Positions 38,974 to 49,639 of a stretch of DNA of 64,000 nucleotides are shown in pieces (position 1 is the stretch's first letter; every line of letters begins with the position of its first letter). Origin of the DNA: Micromonospora matsumotoense (GTDB lineage Bacteria > Actinomycetota > Actinomycetes > Mycobacteriales > Micromonosporaceae); the NCBI RefSeq assembly GCF_900091525.1, contig NZ_FMCU01000010.1, positions 186,001 through 250,000 of the forward strand, given 5' to 3'. The translations under genes and the position numbers were made by a program. The notes below the pieces were generated by a model. It ran no database searches. It was not told where the DNA came from and worked only from the letters and a program-made list of their open reading frames with translations.

Positions 38974-41900
38974 ATGTTCATGCTTTTTGAACCGGTGGTC
39001 CATTCAAGGCGGCGCGGGTTGTTTATGCAGTCGGCTTCTGTGCGGTCAGCAGTTTCGGCGTCTTTAGCCGGTCTACTAGTCCTGAATCTGGGGGGCAGCG
39101 GTGCCAACGGGTTGACCACCGCAGCATCCGAGCGAGCGGAATCACAGCGCGCGCGGACTGCCACCGCTGCTCCCTCGCAGCGATGGGGTTCGGCGACGGA
39201 TACGTCCTCGCCGGTGGCCCGTGGGCGGGGTAACCGGGAACTGCCGAAGTCCCTGCGGGGGCAGTACCCGTTGCACAGGTTGAAGCAGCAGCCGGCTCCA
39301 GGCCGGAACAAGGCATCGGTGGGGGTAGCGCCGGTGGCGGATGCCAAGGGATACGACAGGGCGACCAGCCGTGAGCGCCTCGGCGAGCGGTCGGAGACGA
39401 AGCGGGTCTACGACAACGCCGACGGTACACAGACCACCGAGCTGTCGACAGACGCGTTGAACTACCGCAAGTCGGACGGCAGTTGGGCACCCATCGACAC
39501 TCGGCTCACGCCCGACGAGGGTGGAAGCGGATGGCGCAACGTTGCCGACGCGGTCGCCCTCAAGCTGGCGGGACGGGCTGACGACAGCGAGCTGGTAAAG
39601 CTGACCTTCTCGGCGGAGGAGGAGCTCTCCTACGGCCTGGCTGATGGGGCACGTAGCGTCGGGCGCGCGGAGGCTGACTCGGTCACCTACTCCCAGGTGC
39701 AGCCAGGCGTTGATGTTCGCCTCGCACCGAGGGCAGGGGGCGTCAAGGAAACCATCGTTCTGCATTCGGTCGAGGCGCCGACGTCGTTTGTCTTCCCCCT
39801 GGGGCTCCGCGGGTTGACGGCGAAGCTCATTGACGGACAGGTGGAGCTGAGCGACCGGGCTGGTAGTCGACGTGCGATTATCCCCCCTGGCTACATGCTG
39901 GATGCGGGCAGTGAGTCGCGTGGGCCGGCAACGTCCGCAGGCGTTGCCTACGAGCTGGTCACCTCGAATGGGCGGCCCGCGTTGAAGGTCACGCTCGACA
40001 GCGACTGGTTGCAGAGCCCGGACCGGAGATTCCCGGTTGAGGTGGATCCCACGGTGGGTCCGCCGGTCAGCGGCGTGGGTGCCGACAGCAGCATGTACGT
40101 GCACGGGGGATCGTCGACCGTCGGCGGGCAGGACCTGCTGGTGGGCCGCTCGGGCGGCTCCAACGCCGCCGCTTATCTGAAGTTCGGTGGCCTGGTTGGC
40201 CAACTGCAGAACCACACGATCCACGGCGTGGCCCTGTCTGCGGTCAACTTTGACGCCGCATCATGCAAATCGCGTCAGGTGACCGTGCACCCGGTGACCG
40301 AGTCGTGGTCGGCCGGTACGGGCTACTCGTATCCGGGCCCGTCTGTAGGCGGTGCGCTGGCGAGCCGGTCGTTCGCCCACGGGTACATCGGGCTGGGGCA
40401 GTCGCAGTCGGCATGTCCGGCCGCTGGTGAGATGTTCGACCTGGGGAAGGCCGGCAGGGACCTGGTGCAACGGTGGGTGAGTGGCCAGCAGACCAACTAC
40501 GGGCTTTCACTTCGCGCTTCGACGACCGATGCCTCGGCCTGGAAAAAGTTTGCGGGAACCAGCACCGCTAACGCGCCGAAGCTCTATGTGACGCATTCGC
40601 CCTACAATGCGGCATACGCGATCCCGAAGCCGACTCCCGAGCCGCCGGTGTTGCGGAACCGGGACGGCAACGTCAAGATCACCGCCACCAACCTCAGCGC
40701 CGAATCATGGTCGCCGAGCAATTACTATCTGGCCTACCGTGCGTACAACGCGGAGACCGGAGCTGCGGTCGTCCAGCAGCGGGCCGCGAACCTGTCAACG
40801 ACCATCGCCCGCGGGGCGAAGGTGACGCTGGATGCGACCATCAAAGCCCTGCCGCCCGGCACGTACTTCCTGGATTTCACGATGGTGCGTACCGGCGGTG
40901 CGGTCTTCACCGACCACCAGGTGCCACCGGGTCGGATCGTGCTTCAGGTGTTCGACGTTCCACCGGTGGTGCAGGAACTCTATCCGGGCAACGGCTATCA
41001 GGCACCGACGCTGACTCCACTGCTGTGGGCACGGGCCGTGGATTCCGACCCCGCCCCCGGAGCCACGCTGTCGTTCAAGTTCGAGATCTGCGACCGTACC
41101 GATGCGGGGACGGCGACGAACTGCACGAACTCGGGCTACGGCGCGAATCCCTCGTGGGTGGTGCCGGCCGGACGGCTGTCATGGAGCAAGAGCTACCTGT
41201 GGCGTACGTTCGTCAAGGATGGTGCCAACGAGGTCATGTCGGCGGACTCCGTGCTGCTGGCCTCGGTGCCGCAACCTGACCTGATCTCCCGTATCGCAGG
41301 GTCTCCCGATGCGGAGCAGGGCCGCGAGTTCGATGCGCAGTACGGCAACTTCACCACCTCGGCGATCGACGCGACGGTGGTGACGGTAGGCCCCGAACTG
41401 AACCTGCTGCGTACCTACAACAGCTTGGATCCGCGACCCTCGGCGGTGTTCGGTGCGGGATGGTCCAGCCGGTACGACATGAAGCTGGCGTCGGACAACG
41501 ACGGTTCGGGCAATGTGGTGGTCCGCTATCCCGATGGGCAGGAGGTGCGCTTCGGAAAGAACCCGGACGGCACCTTTGCCGCACCGTCCGGCCGGGTCGC
41601 GCAGCTCACCGTTGACAGCACCAGTTGGACACTTCTGGACCGCTCAGGTTCCACCTACCAATTCTCCCTGGGCGGGAGACTGACGAAGATAACCGACATC
41701 TCGGCCCGGTCGGTCGTGCTCAGCTATGACCTGGCCGGCAAGCTGACCAAGGTGCAGGTGTCGAACAGCACGAGCAACACCACAGGACGGGCGCTGTATT
41801 TCACCTGGAGCGGTGAGCACATCACCACGGTCAAGACCGATGTGGTGAACGGCGCTGCGCTTGTCTGGTCCTACGAGTACACCGGTGACCTTCTCACCAA

Positions 41901-44900
41901 GGTGTGCTCTCCGACCTCGGCGTGCACGACCTACGACTACGCCGCAGGGTCGCACTACCGCTCCGCAGTGCTCGATGCCCGTCCCGACTCCTACTACCGC
42001 CTCGGTGAGGAGCAGGGCACCGGCGCGGGTAGCGACATCGCGATCAACCTTGGTAAGGACGCCGGGACCTACAAGAACGCGACTCTGGCTCAGCCCGGGG
42101 TCATAGAGGGGACCAGCAATACCGCAGCGGCGTTTAACGGTTCGTCCTCGTATGTCGAGCTTCCGAAGGGGTCGCTCAAGAAGAGCCGTGACGCTGCAGT
42201 GGAGCTGTGGTTCAAGGTCGGTCTTACCCAGACTGGCGGGCCGCTCCTGGGATATCAGGATGCGACGGTCGGTGTGACCGCAACCACCGGTGTGCCGGTG
42301 CTCTACACGGGTACCGACGGACGACTACGCGGACAGTTCGCTGGCGGCAGCGTCGCTCCTGTCACGTCGGTGTACCCCGTCAACGACGGCAAGTGGCACC
42401 ACGTCGTGCTGTCGGCGATGGGGACTACGCAGACCATGTACCTCGACGGTGTCAAGGTCGGCGACCGCACCGGGCAGACCATCGAACACTCGTCACTGAC
42501 GTTCAATCAGATCGGTGCGGCGACGGCGACGGCTCCGGCCTCGTGGCCGAGCTGGGGTAGCACGGCTCAGCGATACTTCGCTGGCGTGATCGACGAGGTG
42601 GCGATCTACTCCCACCCGATCGGCTCGGAAACCGTGTCGGCGCACTTCCGCTATGCCAAGCCCGCTGCCCAGCAACTGACGAAGGTGACGCTGCCCAGCG
42701 GCCGGGTCGCCAGTCAGGTCGAGTACGACACCGCCACCGACCGGGTCAAGGAGTACACCGACGACAACGGCGGCACCTGGAAGGTCGGCCAACCTGCCAT
42801 CTACGGCGGCGACACCGATCTGCGGCGCAGCATCCAGGTTCTCGACCCAGCCAATCGACCGTACCTGTACGAGTACGACGCCCTCGCCGGTCGGCTGTTG
42901 CGCTCCGGCACGCCGCTGGGCCGGGACACGCGCGCCGAGGACCTGCCAGGGGAGCCCACCACCCCACCCACCTCGCCCCCCACCCAGGTCTGTACGCAAC
43001 CCGACCCGAACGACCCGGCATTCTGCACGATCATCCCGGACTCCTCGGGTGGTCCCATCTTCATCCGTCATCCCACCGAGGGGATGGCGGTCCGGGCGTA
43101 CTCCTACGACGAGGACGGATATCAGAGCAAGGTCACCAACGAGGACGGCGACTCGGTGGAGATGACCTACGACGACAAGGGGCACCTCGCATCGAGGAAG
43201 AGTTGCCGCACCCTCGACCAGTGCCAGACGAGCTACTACACGTACTCGACCAGCATCACCGACCCGTTCGACCCGCGGGGTGACCTCGCGATCGAGTCTC
43301 GGGACGGGCGGTCGAGCGGCCCCACCGACAGCACGTACCGCACGTCGTTCACCTACCACCCCAACGGCCAGTTGATGACGCAGACCAACCCCGACGGCAG
43401 CGTCGTCAGCCACGCGTACACCAACGGTCTGGAATTCGGGCACAGCGGCGGATCCCAGCCCGCCGGGCTTCTGAAAGCCAGCACCGACGGCCGCGGCAAG
43501 ATCACCATGAACGCGTACTACAGCAATGGTGACCTTGCTCAGGTGACCGAGCCCTCCGGTCTGGTAACGACCTACACCTATGACGCACTCGGACGGCGAC
43601 TCACCGAGAAGATCGTCTCGGACAGCTACCCCGCAGGTGTCATCACCAGCTACACCTACGACAGCCAGTCACGAGTAGCGACCATCACCGCGCCTGCGAC
43701 CACGGACGTTATTTCCGGAGTCCGTCATCAGGCCCGCGTCACCAACGACTACGACCCGGACGGCAACGTCGTCAAGGTCACCACCTCGGACGTGTTGGGC
43801 GGCGATCCGGACCGGGTCAGCACGACCGAGTACGACGAGTACAACCGACCCGTCCTGATGGTCGATGCGGAGGGCAAGGAAACCAGCCACGGCTACGACC
43901 GTTTCGGCAACCGCACGTCGATGGTCGACGCCAACGGTAACCGGTACGACTGGGCGTACACCGCGCAGAACAAGGTTGCCGAGGTGCGGCTGAGGGACTG
44001 GCGTAGTGACCCGGAAGGAGTGCCGGGCACCGGCACCGGCGACTACCTGGTCCTGCACCGATACATCTACGACTTCGCCGGCAGGCTCGCCAGTGACACC
44101 GACGCCATGGGTCGCCGGTTGGAGTACCAGTACTACCGGGACGACCTGTTGCAGAAGGTCACCCTGAAGGACTTCCACAACCCCGACGGCAGCAAGCGCG
44201 ACTACGTCGTCGAGGAGAACACCTACGACGGGGCCGGCCACCTGACGCGGAAGGCCGAGGCGAACGGCACCCAGGTCACCCAACACGCCTACGACCGTGC
44301 CGGAAAGCTCAACAGCACCGTCGTGGATCCGGGCGGACTTGCCAGGACGAACACCTTCACGTACGACGGCAACGGCAACACCACCCGGACCACTCGCTCC
44401 GGGAAGACGTCCAACCTTCCCTGGTTCGTTCTGCTCGGTGTTACGGAAACCGTCGACTACACCTACGACAACGCGGGAAACCTGCTTACCGAGAAGATCA
44501 TCGGTGACGGATCGCGAACCCGGCTCACCAGCTACACCTATGACCAACGTGGCCTGCGTACCTCCGCCACCGATCCGCGTGGCAACGTGACCGGTGCGGA
44601 CAAGGCGGCGTTCACCACCACCTACCGGTACGACGAAGTCGGCCAGCAGGTGGGGGCGACCGGCCCGGCCGTCGCCGTCGAGAGCGACGGCCAGGCGCCC
44701 GTCACGGCCAGTCCTGACACGGCGATCGGCTACAACGCCTTCGGCGAACCGACTGCCACGAGAGATCCGCGTGGGCAGATCTCCCGCACCGAGTACGACA
44801 ACCTGGGACGCCCGGTCAAAGCAGTAGCACCCACCTATTTGCCACCTGGTGTCACGGAAACCCTCATCCCGAGCACCCAGACGAAGTACGACGGCCTGGG

Positions 44901-47900
44901 CAACGTCATCGAGAAGATCGACCCCAGCGGCACCACCCGCTTCAGCTACGACCAACTCAACCGGCTCACCGCCCAGGACGAGCCCGACAGCACCAACGAC
45001 GACCGGGCGGTGACCCGCTACACCTACACGCGCACCGGTGAGACGCTGACCGTCACCGGTCCCACCGGGGCGCGGGTGGAGTCCACCTACGATGACCTGG
45101 ACCGCCAGACCACCCAGACCCGCGTCGAGCGGTACCCGGTCAACCGGAACCTCGTCACCAAACTGGGCTATGACGACGCCGCGAACCTGACCTCCATAAC
45201 GTCACCGACCGGCGCGGTCACGAGCAATACCTACGACTCCGTCGGTGACCTCATTCGCACCACCGCCCCGAACGGCGCGATCACCCACTTCGGATACGAC
45301 TACTTCGGACGGAAGGTCCGGGTCTCCGACGGGTTGGGTCGCACCACCCGTGCCAGCTACGACCTGTTCGGCAACCTGACCAGCGACGCCAATCTCAACG
45401 CCGACGGGGACGTGCTGCGTACCCAGAGGTACGGGTACGACGAGGCCGGGAACATGGTCTCCTCGAAGGACCCCTACAACGTCGTCACCACCTATCAGTA
45501 CGACGCTGCGAACCGCCTGGTCAGGCAGATCGAACCGGTGACCGACACCGAATCGATCACCACCAGCTTCGGCTACGATGCGGCGGGTAACCGCACCCGC
45601 TACACCGACGGGCGCGGCAATGCCACCATCTACACCTTCAACACCCTCGGTCTGCCAGAGTCAGCCGTCGAGCCATCCACCACCAGCCACCCCACCACCC
45701 CCAACCGCACCTGGACGGTGGGCTACGACGCCGAAGGACGCGCCACCCGCATCAGCGCCCCCGGTGAGGCCAGCCGCCAGCGCACCTACGACGCAGCCGG
45801 GCGACTCACCGCCGAAACCGGCTCCGGCGGAGAGTCCACCACCGCTGCCCGCAGCCTCGGCTACGACAAGGCCGGCCGGCTCACCAGCGTCAGCGCCCCC
45901 ACCGGCACGAACACCTACACCTACGACGACCGCGGTGCGGTGCTGTCGACCTCCGGCCCCTCCGGCACCGCCACCTTCGGCTACGACGACGACGGGCAGA
46001 TGACCACCCGCACCGACGTCACCGGCACCGCAACCTTCGGCTACGTCAAGGGTCGCCTCACCTCCCTCACCGACTCGATCACCGAACAACGTCAGAACCT
46101 GACGTACGACGCCGCAGGCGAGGTGAAGACGATCGACTACGGCGCCGGGCGCATCCGCACCTTCGGCTACGACGACCTCGGCCGGGTCAACAGCGACACC
46201 CTGAAGAACGCCACCAACGCCGTCGTTGCCTCCGTCACCTACGGCTTCGACCTGAACGGGCATCTGACCAGCAAGGACACCAGCGGCACCGCTGGTGCCG
46301 GCAACAACACCTACACCTACGACAAGGCCGGCAGGCTCACCGGCTGGACCAGCCCGGCGGGCACCATCACCTACGCCTGGGATGCCAACGGCAACCGGAT
46401 TCGCGCCGGCAGCAAGACCGCCACCTATGACGCACGCGACCGGCTGCTCACCGACGGGGACTACACCTACACCTATTCACCACGTGGCACCCTCCGCTCG
46501 CGCACCAGCTCCGGCCTCACCGAGCAGTACGCCTTCGACGCCTTCGACCGTCTCACCACCGCCATCACCCAGACATACCAGTACGACGGCCTGGACCGGG
46601 TGGTGGCTCGTACCGGTACCACCTTCACCTATGCCGGCCTGGGTGACGATGTCGTTGCCGACGGCGTCGAGTACTTCGCCCGCGGCCCCGCCGACGAACT
46701 GCTGGCCACCGGGCAGGGCTCGGACGAGCAGCTCTCACTCACCGACGCGCACGGCGACGTCGTCGCCGCGTTCGACCCCGCCAACACCAGCCTGACCACC
46801 CTGAACGACTCCACCTCGTACGACCCGTTCGGCAAGAAGATCACCAGCACCGGAGACACCGGCCACCTCGGCTTCCAGGGTGACTGGACCGACCCCCAAA
46901 CCGGCCAGGTCGACATGGGAGCCCGGTGGTACGACCCGGGAACCGGCACCTTCACCTCCCGCGACAGCGCCAGCTACACCAGCGGTGACTCGATCTTGGC
47001 CAACCGGTACGCCTACGCCGCCGGCGCACCCTTGGACTTCGACGACCCTGACGGTCACTGGCCCAACTGGCTCAAGCGGGCCGCCCGCTCGGTCAGCAAC
47101 GGCTACCACGCCGCCACGAACTTCGTCACCAGCTCCTGGGCATGGAACTACGGGGCCCGACTCTGGAACCAGGGAATCTCCGCCCTCAGGTCATTCGGGC
47201 AGATGCTCTACAACGGTGCCACCAGGCTCTACAACAAGGCCAAGACCGCCGTCGAGAACACCTATCGCCACATCAAACAAGGCGTCACCAACCTCCGTGC
47301 CAGTGTCAACTGGGCCAAAGAACAAGCCCGTGCCGCGGCGCAGCGAGTATACGAAGCCAAGAAAGCGGTAACCAACGCCGCGAAGGCCGCTGTCCGGCAG
47401 GCGATCAAGTTCACCAAGCTGCCGGTCGTGGCCGCCCTCACCAAGCCGCTGTTGGCGGGAGTCAAACTGGTGTCCGGCGGCATCAAAGTCATGGCAAGCG
47501 TCGTCGCGGTCACGCAGCAAGCCATCCGTGACCCCGACAAGTTCCGGCAGAAGCTGTTCCTCGAAGCAGCTCAGCGCCTTGCCCCACTCGTCGAGGGCGC
47601 CAACGAGATGTGGGACAAGGCGACCCAGTTCGTCGAGGACCACGCCGCTGAGATCGCCGGCATCGCCGTCGGTGCGGTCGTCGGCATCGGCTGCGGGGCT
47701 GCCATCGGCTGGACCGGTGTCGGCGCCGTCGCCTGCGGCGCACTTGCCGGAGCGGTCGGCTCCGCCGTCACCGGATACATGAACGGCAAGCGCGGCTGGG
47801 ATCTCGCCGGCGAGACCGCTCTCGGTGGGCTCTTCGGTGCAGCTGGTGGGGCTGCTGGGACGGTCGGAGGCGCGGCCCTCGGTGCAGGGCTCCGCGCTCT

Positions 47901-48819
47901 GGGCGGGGGAATGAGAGCAGCCGGCGGTAAGGCTGTCAGCGCAGGTCTCGGTGAGGCGCGCACCATCGGACGCGGGCTCATGGGCCGGAGCGGCGGCTGC
48001 CTCGGCCCCGGCAACAGCTTCACCGGCGACACGAAGGTCCTGATGGCCGATGGCAGCCACAAGCCGATCCGTGACGTGAAGCTCGGCGACAGGGTCCTGG
48101 CCACCGATCCCACCACGGGGCGGACTGCGCCGCGAGTAGTCACCGCTCTGATCGTCGGTAGCGGCACCAAGCAGCTCGTCGACATCACCGTCACCGTCGA
48201 CGGCCCGCAGGGCAGCCGTGCCGAGACGATCACCGCTACCGCCGGACATCCCTTCTGGATCGCCGACCAGCACCAATGGCGCGAAGCCAAGGACCTCAAA
48301 CCCGGCTACACCTTCGAAACCGCCGACCACCGACCAGCAGCCGTAGCCGCCACACACCACCGCACCCAACCCGAGGTCGTACACAACCTCACCGTCGACA
48401 CCCTCCACACGTACTATGTGGTTGCTGGCAACACTCCGGTCCTCGTCCACAACTGCGGCGGCGAAGCAATCGTGCACCTTGATCGACAGGCAGGACACGC
48501 GTCGATTACTGTGCGGCAAGGCGACGACGTTCTTCACACTGAGCAGGCCGGCAGGCCCGGAACGCGCGCAGTTGCTCAGGAGTTCGACGGTGAGCTGTCG
48601 GGATTTAGGCTCGACGTTCGTATTCCTCTCCCGAACGCGAGCCGCGCAAGGTCCTACCAGGACGTGACGCTCGGGCAGGATTTGGGTGCCTATGATGAAA
48701 TGACTAGAAGCTGTATCACCTACTGTGCCGAGGTGTTGCAGCAGGGCGGAGTCCAGGGGATCCCCATACAAGAGGGAAGCATCGCGATTACGAAGTGGCT
48801 ACTTCGGCAGCACGGATAG
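38974..48819 (+). CDS. giant secreted Rhs/YD-repeat polymorphic toxin with LamG, Hint and C-terminal tip
   Basis: About 3281 residues. An N-terminal hydrophobic stretch (about 20-45) may direct export. Then come a DNRLRE-like region (about 370-546), a DUF6531-like region (about 790-865), a LamG domain (about 998-1229), many YD repeats (about 1370-2560), the RHS core (LGFQGDWTDPQTGQVDMGAR; near 2633), a helical Ala/Gly-rich linker, and a Hint pretoxin domain (NSFTGDTKVLMADG near 3014 to TPVLVHNC near 3160). The last ~120 residues are the tip. The tip has GHASITV and SCITYCAEVL, a His-then-Cys order like permuted NlpC/P60 (papain-like) folds; that is inference. The start is uncertain: TTG 38968, ATG 38974 and ATG 39025 are options. 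A candidate immunity gene follows after 38 bp. Confidence 0.85.
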   Translation: MFMLFEPVVHSRRRGLFMQSASVRSAVSASLAGLLVLNLGGSGANGLTTAASERAESQRARTATAAPSQRWGSATDTSSPVARGRGNRELPKSLRGQYPLHRLKQQPAPGRNKASVGVAPVADAKGYDRATSRERLGERSETKRVYDNADGTQTTELSTDALNYRKSDGSWAPIDTRLTPDEGGSGWRNVADAVALKLAGRADDSELVKLTFSAEEELSYGLADGARSVGRAEADSVTYSQVQPGVDVRLAPRAGGVKETIVLHSVEAPTSFVFPLGLRGLTAKLIDGQVELSDRAGSRRAIIPPGYMLDAGSESRGPATSAGVAYELVTSNGRPALKVTLDSDWLQSPDRRFPVEVDPTVGPPVSGVGADSSMYVHGGSSTVGGQDLLVGRSGGSNAAAYLKFGGLVGQLQNHTIHGVALSAVNFDAASCKSRQVTVHPVTESWSAGTGYSYPGPSVGGALASRSFAHGYIGLGQSQSACPAAGEMFDLGKAGRDLVQRWVSGQQTNYGLSLRASTTDASAWKKFAGTSTANAPKLYVTHSPYNAAYAIPKPTPEPPVLRNRDGNVKITATNLSAESWSPSNYYLAYRAYNAETGAAVVQQRAANLSTTIARGAKVTLDATIKALPPGTYFLDFTMVRTGGAVFTDHQVPPGRIVLQVFDVPPVVQELYPGNGYQAPTLTPLLWARAVDSDPAPGATLSFKFEICDRTDAGTATNCTNSGYGANPSWVVPAGRLSWSKSYLWRTFVKDGANEVMSADSVLLASVPQPDLISRIAGSPDAEQGREFDAQYGNFTTSAIDATVVTVGPELNLLRTYNSLDPRPSAVFGAGWSSRYDMKLASDNDGSGNVVVRYPDGQEVRFGKNPDGTFAAPSGRVAQLTVDSTSWTLLDRSGSTYQFSLGGRLTKITDISARSVVLSYDLAGKLTKVQVSNSTSNTTGRALYFTWSGEHITTVKTDVVNGAALVWSYEYTGDLLTKVCSPTSACTTYDYAAGSHYRSAVLDARPDSYYRLGEEQGTGAGSDIAINLGKDAGTYKNATLAQPGVIEGTSNTAAAFNGSSSYVELPKGSLKKSRDAAVELWFKVGLTQTGGPLLGYQDATVGVTATTGVPVLYTGTDGRLRGQFAGGSVAPVTSVYPVNDGKWHHVVLSAMGTTQTMYLDGVKVGDRTGQTIEHSSLTFNQIGAATATAPASWPSWGSTAQRYFAGVIDEVAIYSHPIGSETVSAHFRYAKPAAQQLTKVTLPSGRVASQVEYDTATDRVKEYTDDNGGTWKVGQPAIYGGDTDLRRSIQVLDPANRPYLYEYDALAGRLLRSGTPLGRDTRAEDLPGEPTTPPTSPPTQVCTQPDPNDPAFCTIIPDSSGGPIFIRHPTEGMAVRAYSYDEDGYQSKVTNEDGDSVEMTYDDKGHLASRKSCRTLDQCQTSYYTYSTSITDPFDPRGDLAIESRDGRSSGPTDSTYRTSFTYHPNGQLMTQTNPDGSVVSHAYTNGLEFGHSGGSQPAGLLKASTDGRGKITMNAYYSNGDLAQVTEPSGLVTTYTYDALGRRLTEKIVSDSYPAGVITSYTYDSQSRVATITAPATTDVISGVRHQARVTNDYDPDGNVVKVTTSDVLGGDPDRVSTTEYDEYNRPVLMVDAEGKETSHGYDRFGNRTSMVDANGNRYDWAYTAQNKVAEVRLRDWRSDPEGVPGTGTGDYLVLHRYIYDFAGRLASDTDAMGRRLEYQYYRDDLLQKVTLKDFHNPDGSKRDYVVEENTYDGAGHLTRKAEANGTQVTQHAYDRAGKLNSTVVDPGGLARTNTFTYDGNGNTTRTTRSGKTSNLPWFVLLGVTETVDYTYDNAGNLLTEKIIGDGSRTRLTSYTYDQRGLRTSATDPRGNVTGADKAAFTTTYRYDEVGQQVGATGPAVAVESDGQAPVTASPDTAIGYNAFGEPTATRDPRGQISRTEYDNLGRPVKAVAPTYLPPGVTETLIPSTQTKYDGLGNVIEKIDPSGTTRFSYDQLNRLTAQDEPDSTNDDRAVTRYTYTRTGETLTVTGPTGARVESTYDDLDRQTTQTRVERYPVNRNLVTKLGYDDAANLTSITSPTGAVTSNTYDSVGDLIRTTAPNGAITHFGYDYFGRKVRVSDGLGRTTRASYDLFGNLTSDANLNADGDVLRTQRYGYDEAGNMVSSKDPYNVVTTYQYDAANRLVRQIEPVTDTESITTSFGYDAAGNRTRYTDGRGNATIYTFNTLGLPESAVEPSTTSHPTTPNRTWTVGYDAEGRATRISAPGEASRQRTYDAAGRLTAETGSGGESTTAARSLGYDKAGRLTSVSAPTGTNTYTYDDRGAVLSTSGPSGTATFGYDDDGQMTTRTDVTGTATFGYVKGRLTSLTDSITEQRQNLTYDAAGEVKTIDYGAGRIRTFGYDDLGRVNSDTLKNATNAVVASVTYGFDLNGHLTSKDTSGTAGAGNNTYTYDKAGRLTGWTSPAGTITYAWDANGNRIRAGSKTATYDARDRLLTDGDYTYTYSPRGTLRSRTSSGLTEQYAFDAFDRLTTAITQTYQYDGLDRVVARTGTTFTYAGLGDDVVADGVEYFARGPADELLATGQGSDEQLSLTDAHGDVVAAFDPANTSLTTLNDSTSYDPFGKKITSTGDTGHLGFQGDWTDPQTGQVDMGARWYDPGTGTFTSRDSASYTSGDSILANRYAYAAGAPLDFDDPDGHWPNWLKRAARSVSNGYHAATNFVTSSWAWNYGARLWNQGISALRSFGQMLYNGATRLYNKAKTAVENTYRHIKQGVTNLRASVNWAKEQARAAAQRVYEAKKAVTNAAKAAVRQAIKFTKLPVVAALTKPLLAGVKLVSGGIKVMASVVAVTQQAIRDPDKFRQKLFLEAAQRLAPLVEGANEMWDKATQFVEDHAAEIAGIAVGAVVGIGCGAAIGWTGVGAVACGALAGAVGSAVTGYMNGKRGWDLAGETALGGLFGAAGGAAGTVGGAALGAGLRALGGGMRAAGGKAVSAGLGEARTIGRGLMGRSGGCLGPGNSFTGDTKVLMADGSHKPIRDVKLGDRVLATDPTTGRTAPRVVTALIVGSGTKQLVDITVTVDGPQGSRAETITATAGHPFWIADQHQWREAKDLKPGYTFETADHRPAAVAATHHRTQPEVVHNLTVDTLHTYYVVAGNTPVLVHNCGGEAIVHLDRQAGHASITVRQGDDVLHTEQAGRPGTRAVAQEFDGELSGFRLDVRIPLPNASRARSYQDVTLGQDLGAYDEMTRSCITYCAEVLQQGGVQGIPIQEGSIAITKWLLRQHG

Positions 48820-48857
48820 CTGCCGCGACATCCCTCGATAGACACGGAGGCAATCTA

Positions 48858-49292
48858 ATGCCCTTGCCGGATGGCTGGGAGTGGCTGGACGAAGTCCCAT
48901 CAGGGTGGTCTCCACCTGCGGAATTGCTGGTTCCAACAGGGATGATCCGAGTCGACCTGCCGATCAGGATGCTATCGAGTAACACCTTGGGGAATGATCT
49001 CATCGACCTGGTGGGTCAACTACTGAGCGAGAGCGCTCGCTTCAGCATCTGGTTTGGTTCGGAGGCGAAGAGGAAAGTTTCTTCCCCGAAACAGCTAGCG
49101 GTGTTGTCGCTGACAACAAACGACCAGTTTCACCGGGTTTATGAGGCATGGGCGTCGTATACCGGTGCATACGAGGCATCTGGCGCAAGGGTGGGGGATT
49201 TTGATTCTGAGGAACATTCGCTAAGGCGGGCTCTGCTTGAGGCGATTAGTAAATTGGTCGAGGCTCGGGGACGTTTCGAAGGTATCGAGTAG
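48858..49292 (+). CDS. candidate immunity protein for the Rhs tip
   Basis: A 144-residue small soluble protein (MPLPDGWEWLDEVPSGW...) with no recognised domain. It starts 38 bp after the Rhs toxin stop and has GGAGG at good spacing before the ATG. It is AT-richer than core genes. Position, size and composition are those of cognate immunity genes in polymorphic toxin loci; the role is inferred from context alone. The same frame stays open for 33 more codons after its TAG (49290-49292), so the gene may be truncated by a nonsense change. Confidence 0.6.
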   Translation: MPLPDGWEWLDEVPSGWSPPAELLVPTGMIRVDLPIRMLSSNTLGNDLIDLVGQLLSESARFSIWFGSEAKRKVSSPKQLAVLSLTTNDQFHRVYEAWASYTGAYEASGARVGDFDSEEHSLRRALLEAISKLVEARGRFEGIE

Positions 49293-49639
49293 GCTGCCGG
49301 CGAGCCATTCGAATTGCATGTTCTAATCGACGGACTGCGCCTGCACTTCGTAAATAAGGCGGCTGAGATGAATTTGGAGTACCACTACGGATAGTAGCGA
49401 CCGTCTGTCGGGGTGCGTGGTTGTCGGCCCACGTTGCCGTCGCGGTAGCCGTCAGGAGCATGGTATCTATTCGAATAAGGCGATGTAGCGCTTCCGGGCC
49501 AAGGCGGGACGTGAGATCTTCGGTGGCGCGCCGCGTAGCGGTGTGGCGTCGATCCCCGAAACTGGTAGTCCCCGATTGCCTGGGCGAGCACAAGCTGGTG
49601 ACGTGCCGTTCCGTAACATGTCGAATCCGGAGTGATGGT
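49293..49639. other. 347-bp region with probable relics of a displaced toxin tip
   Basis: 49293-49394 continues the immunity frame after its TAG (33 codons, ending EYHYG). 49486-49635 is open and reads RFRAKAGREIFGGAPRSGVA... to a TGA 4 bp before the next small gene. The second stretch has no start codon and a TAG just upstream. A tip fragment plus an immunity gene is the usual form of orphan modules in Rhs loci. Confidence 0.4.

Noticed and set aside
47191-48771. 526-residue minus-strand frame under the Rhs tip
   Set aside because: Antisense to the Hint and tip coding sequence; no recognisable domain and no start context.
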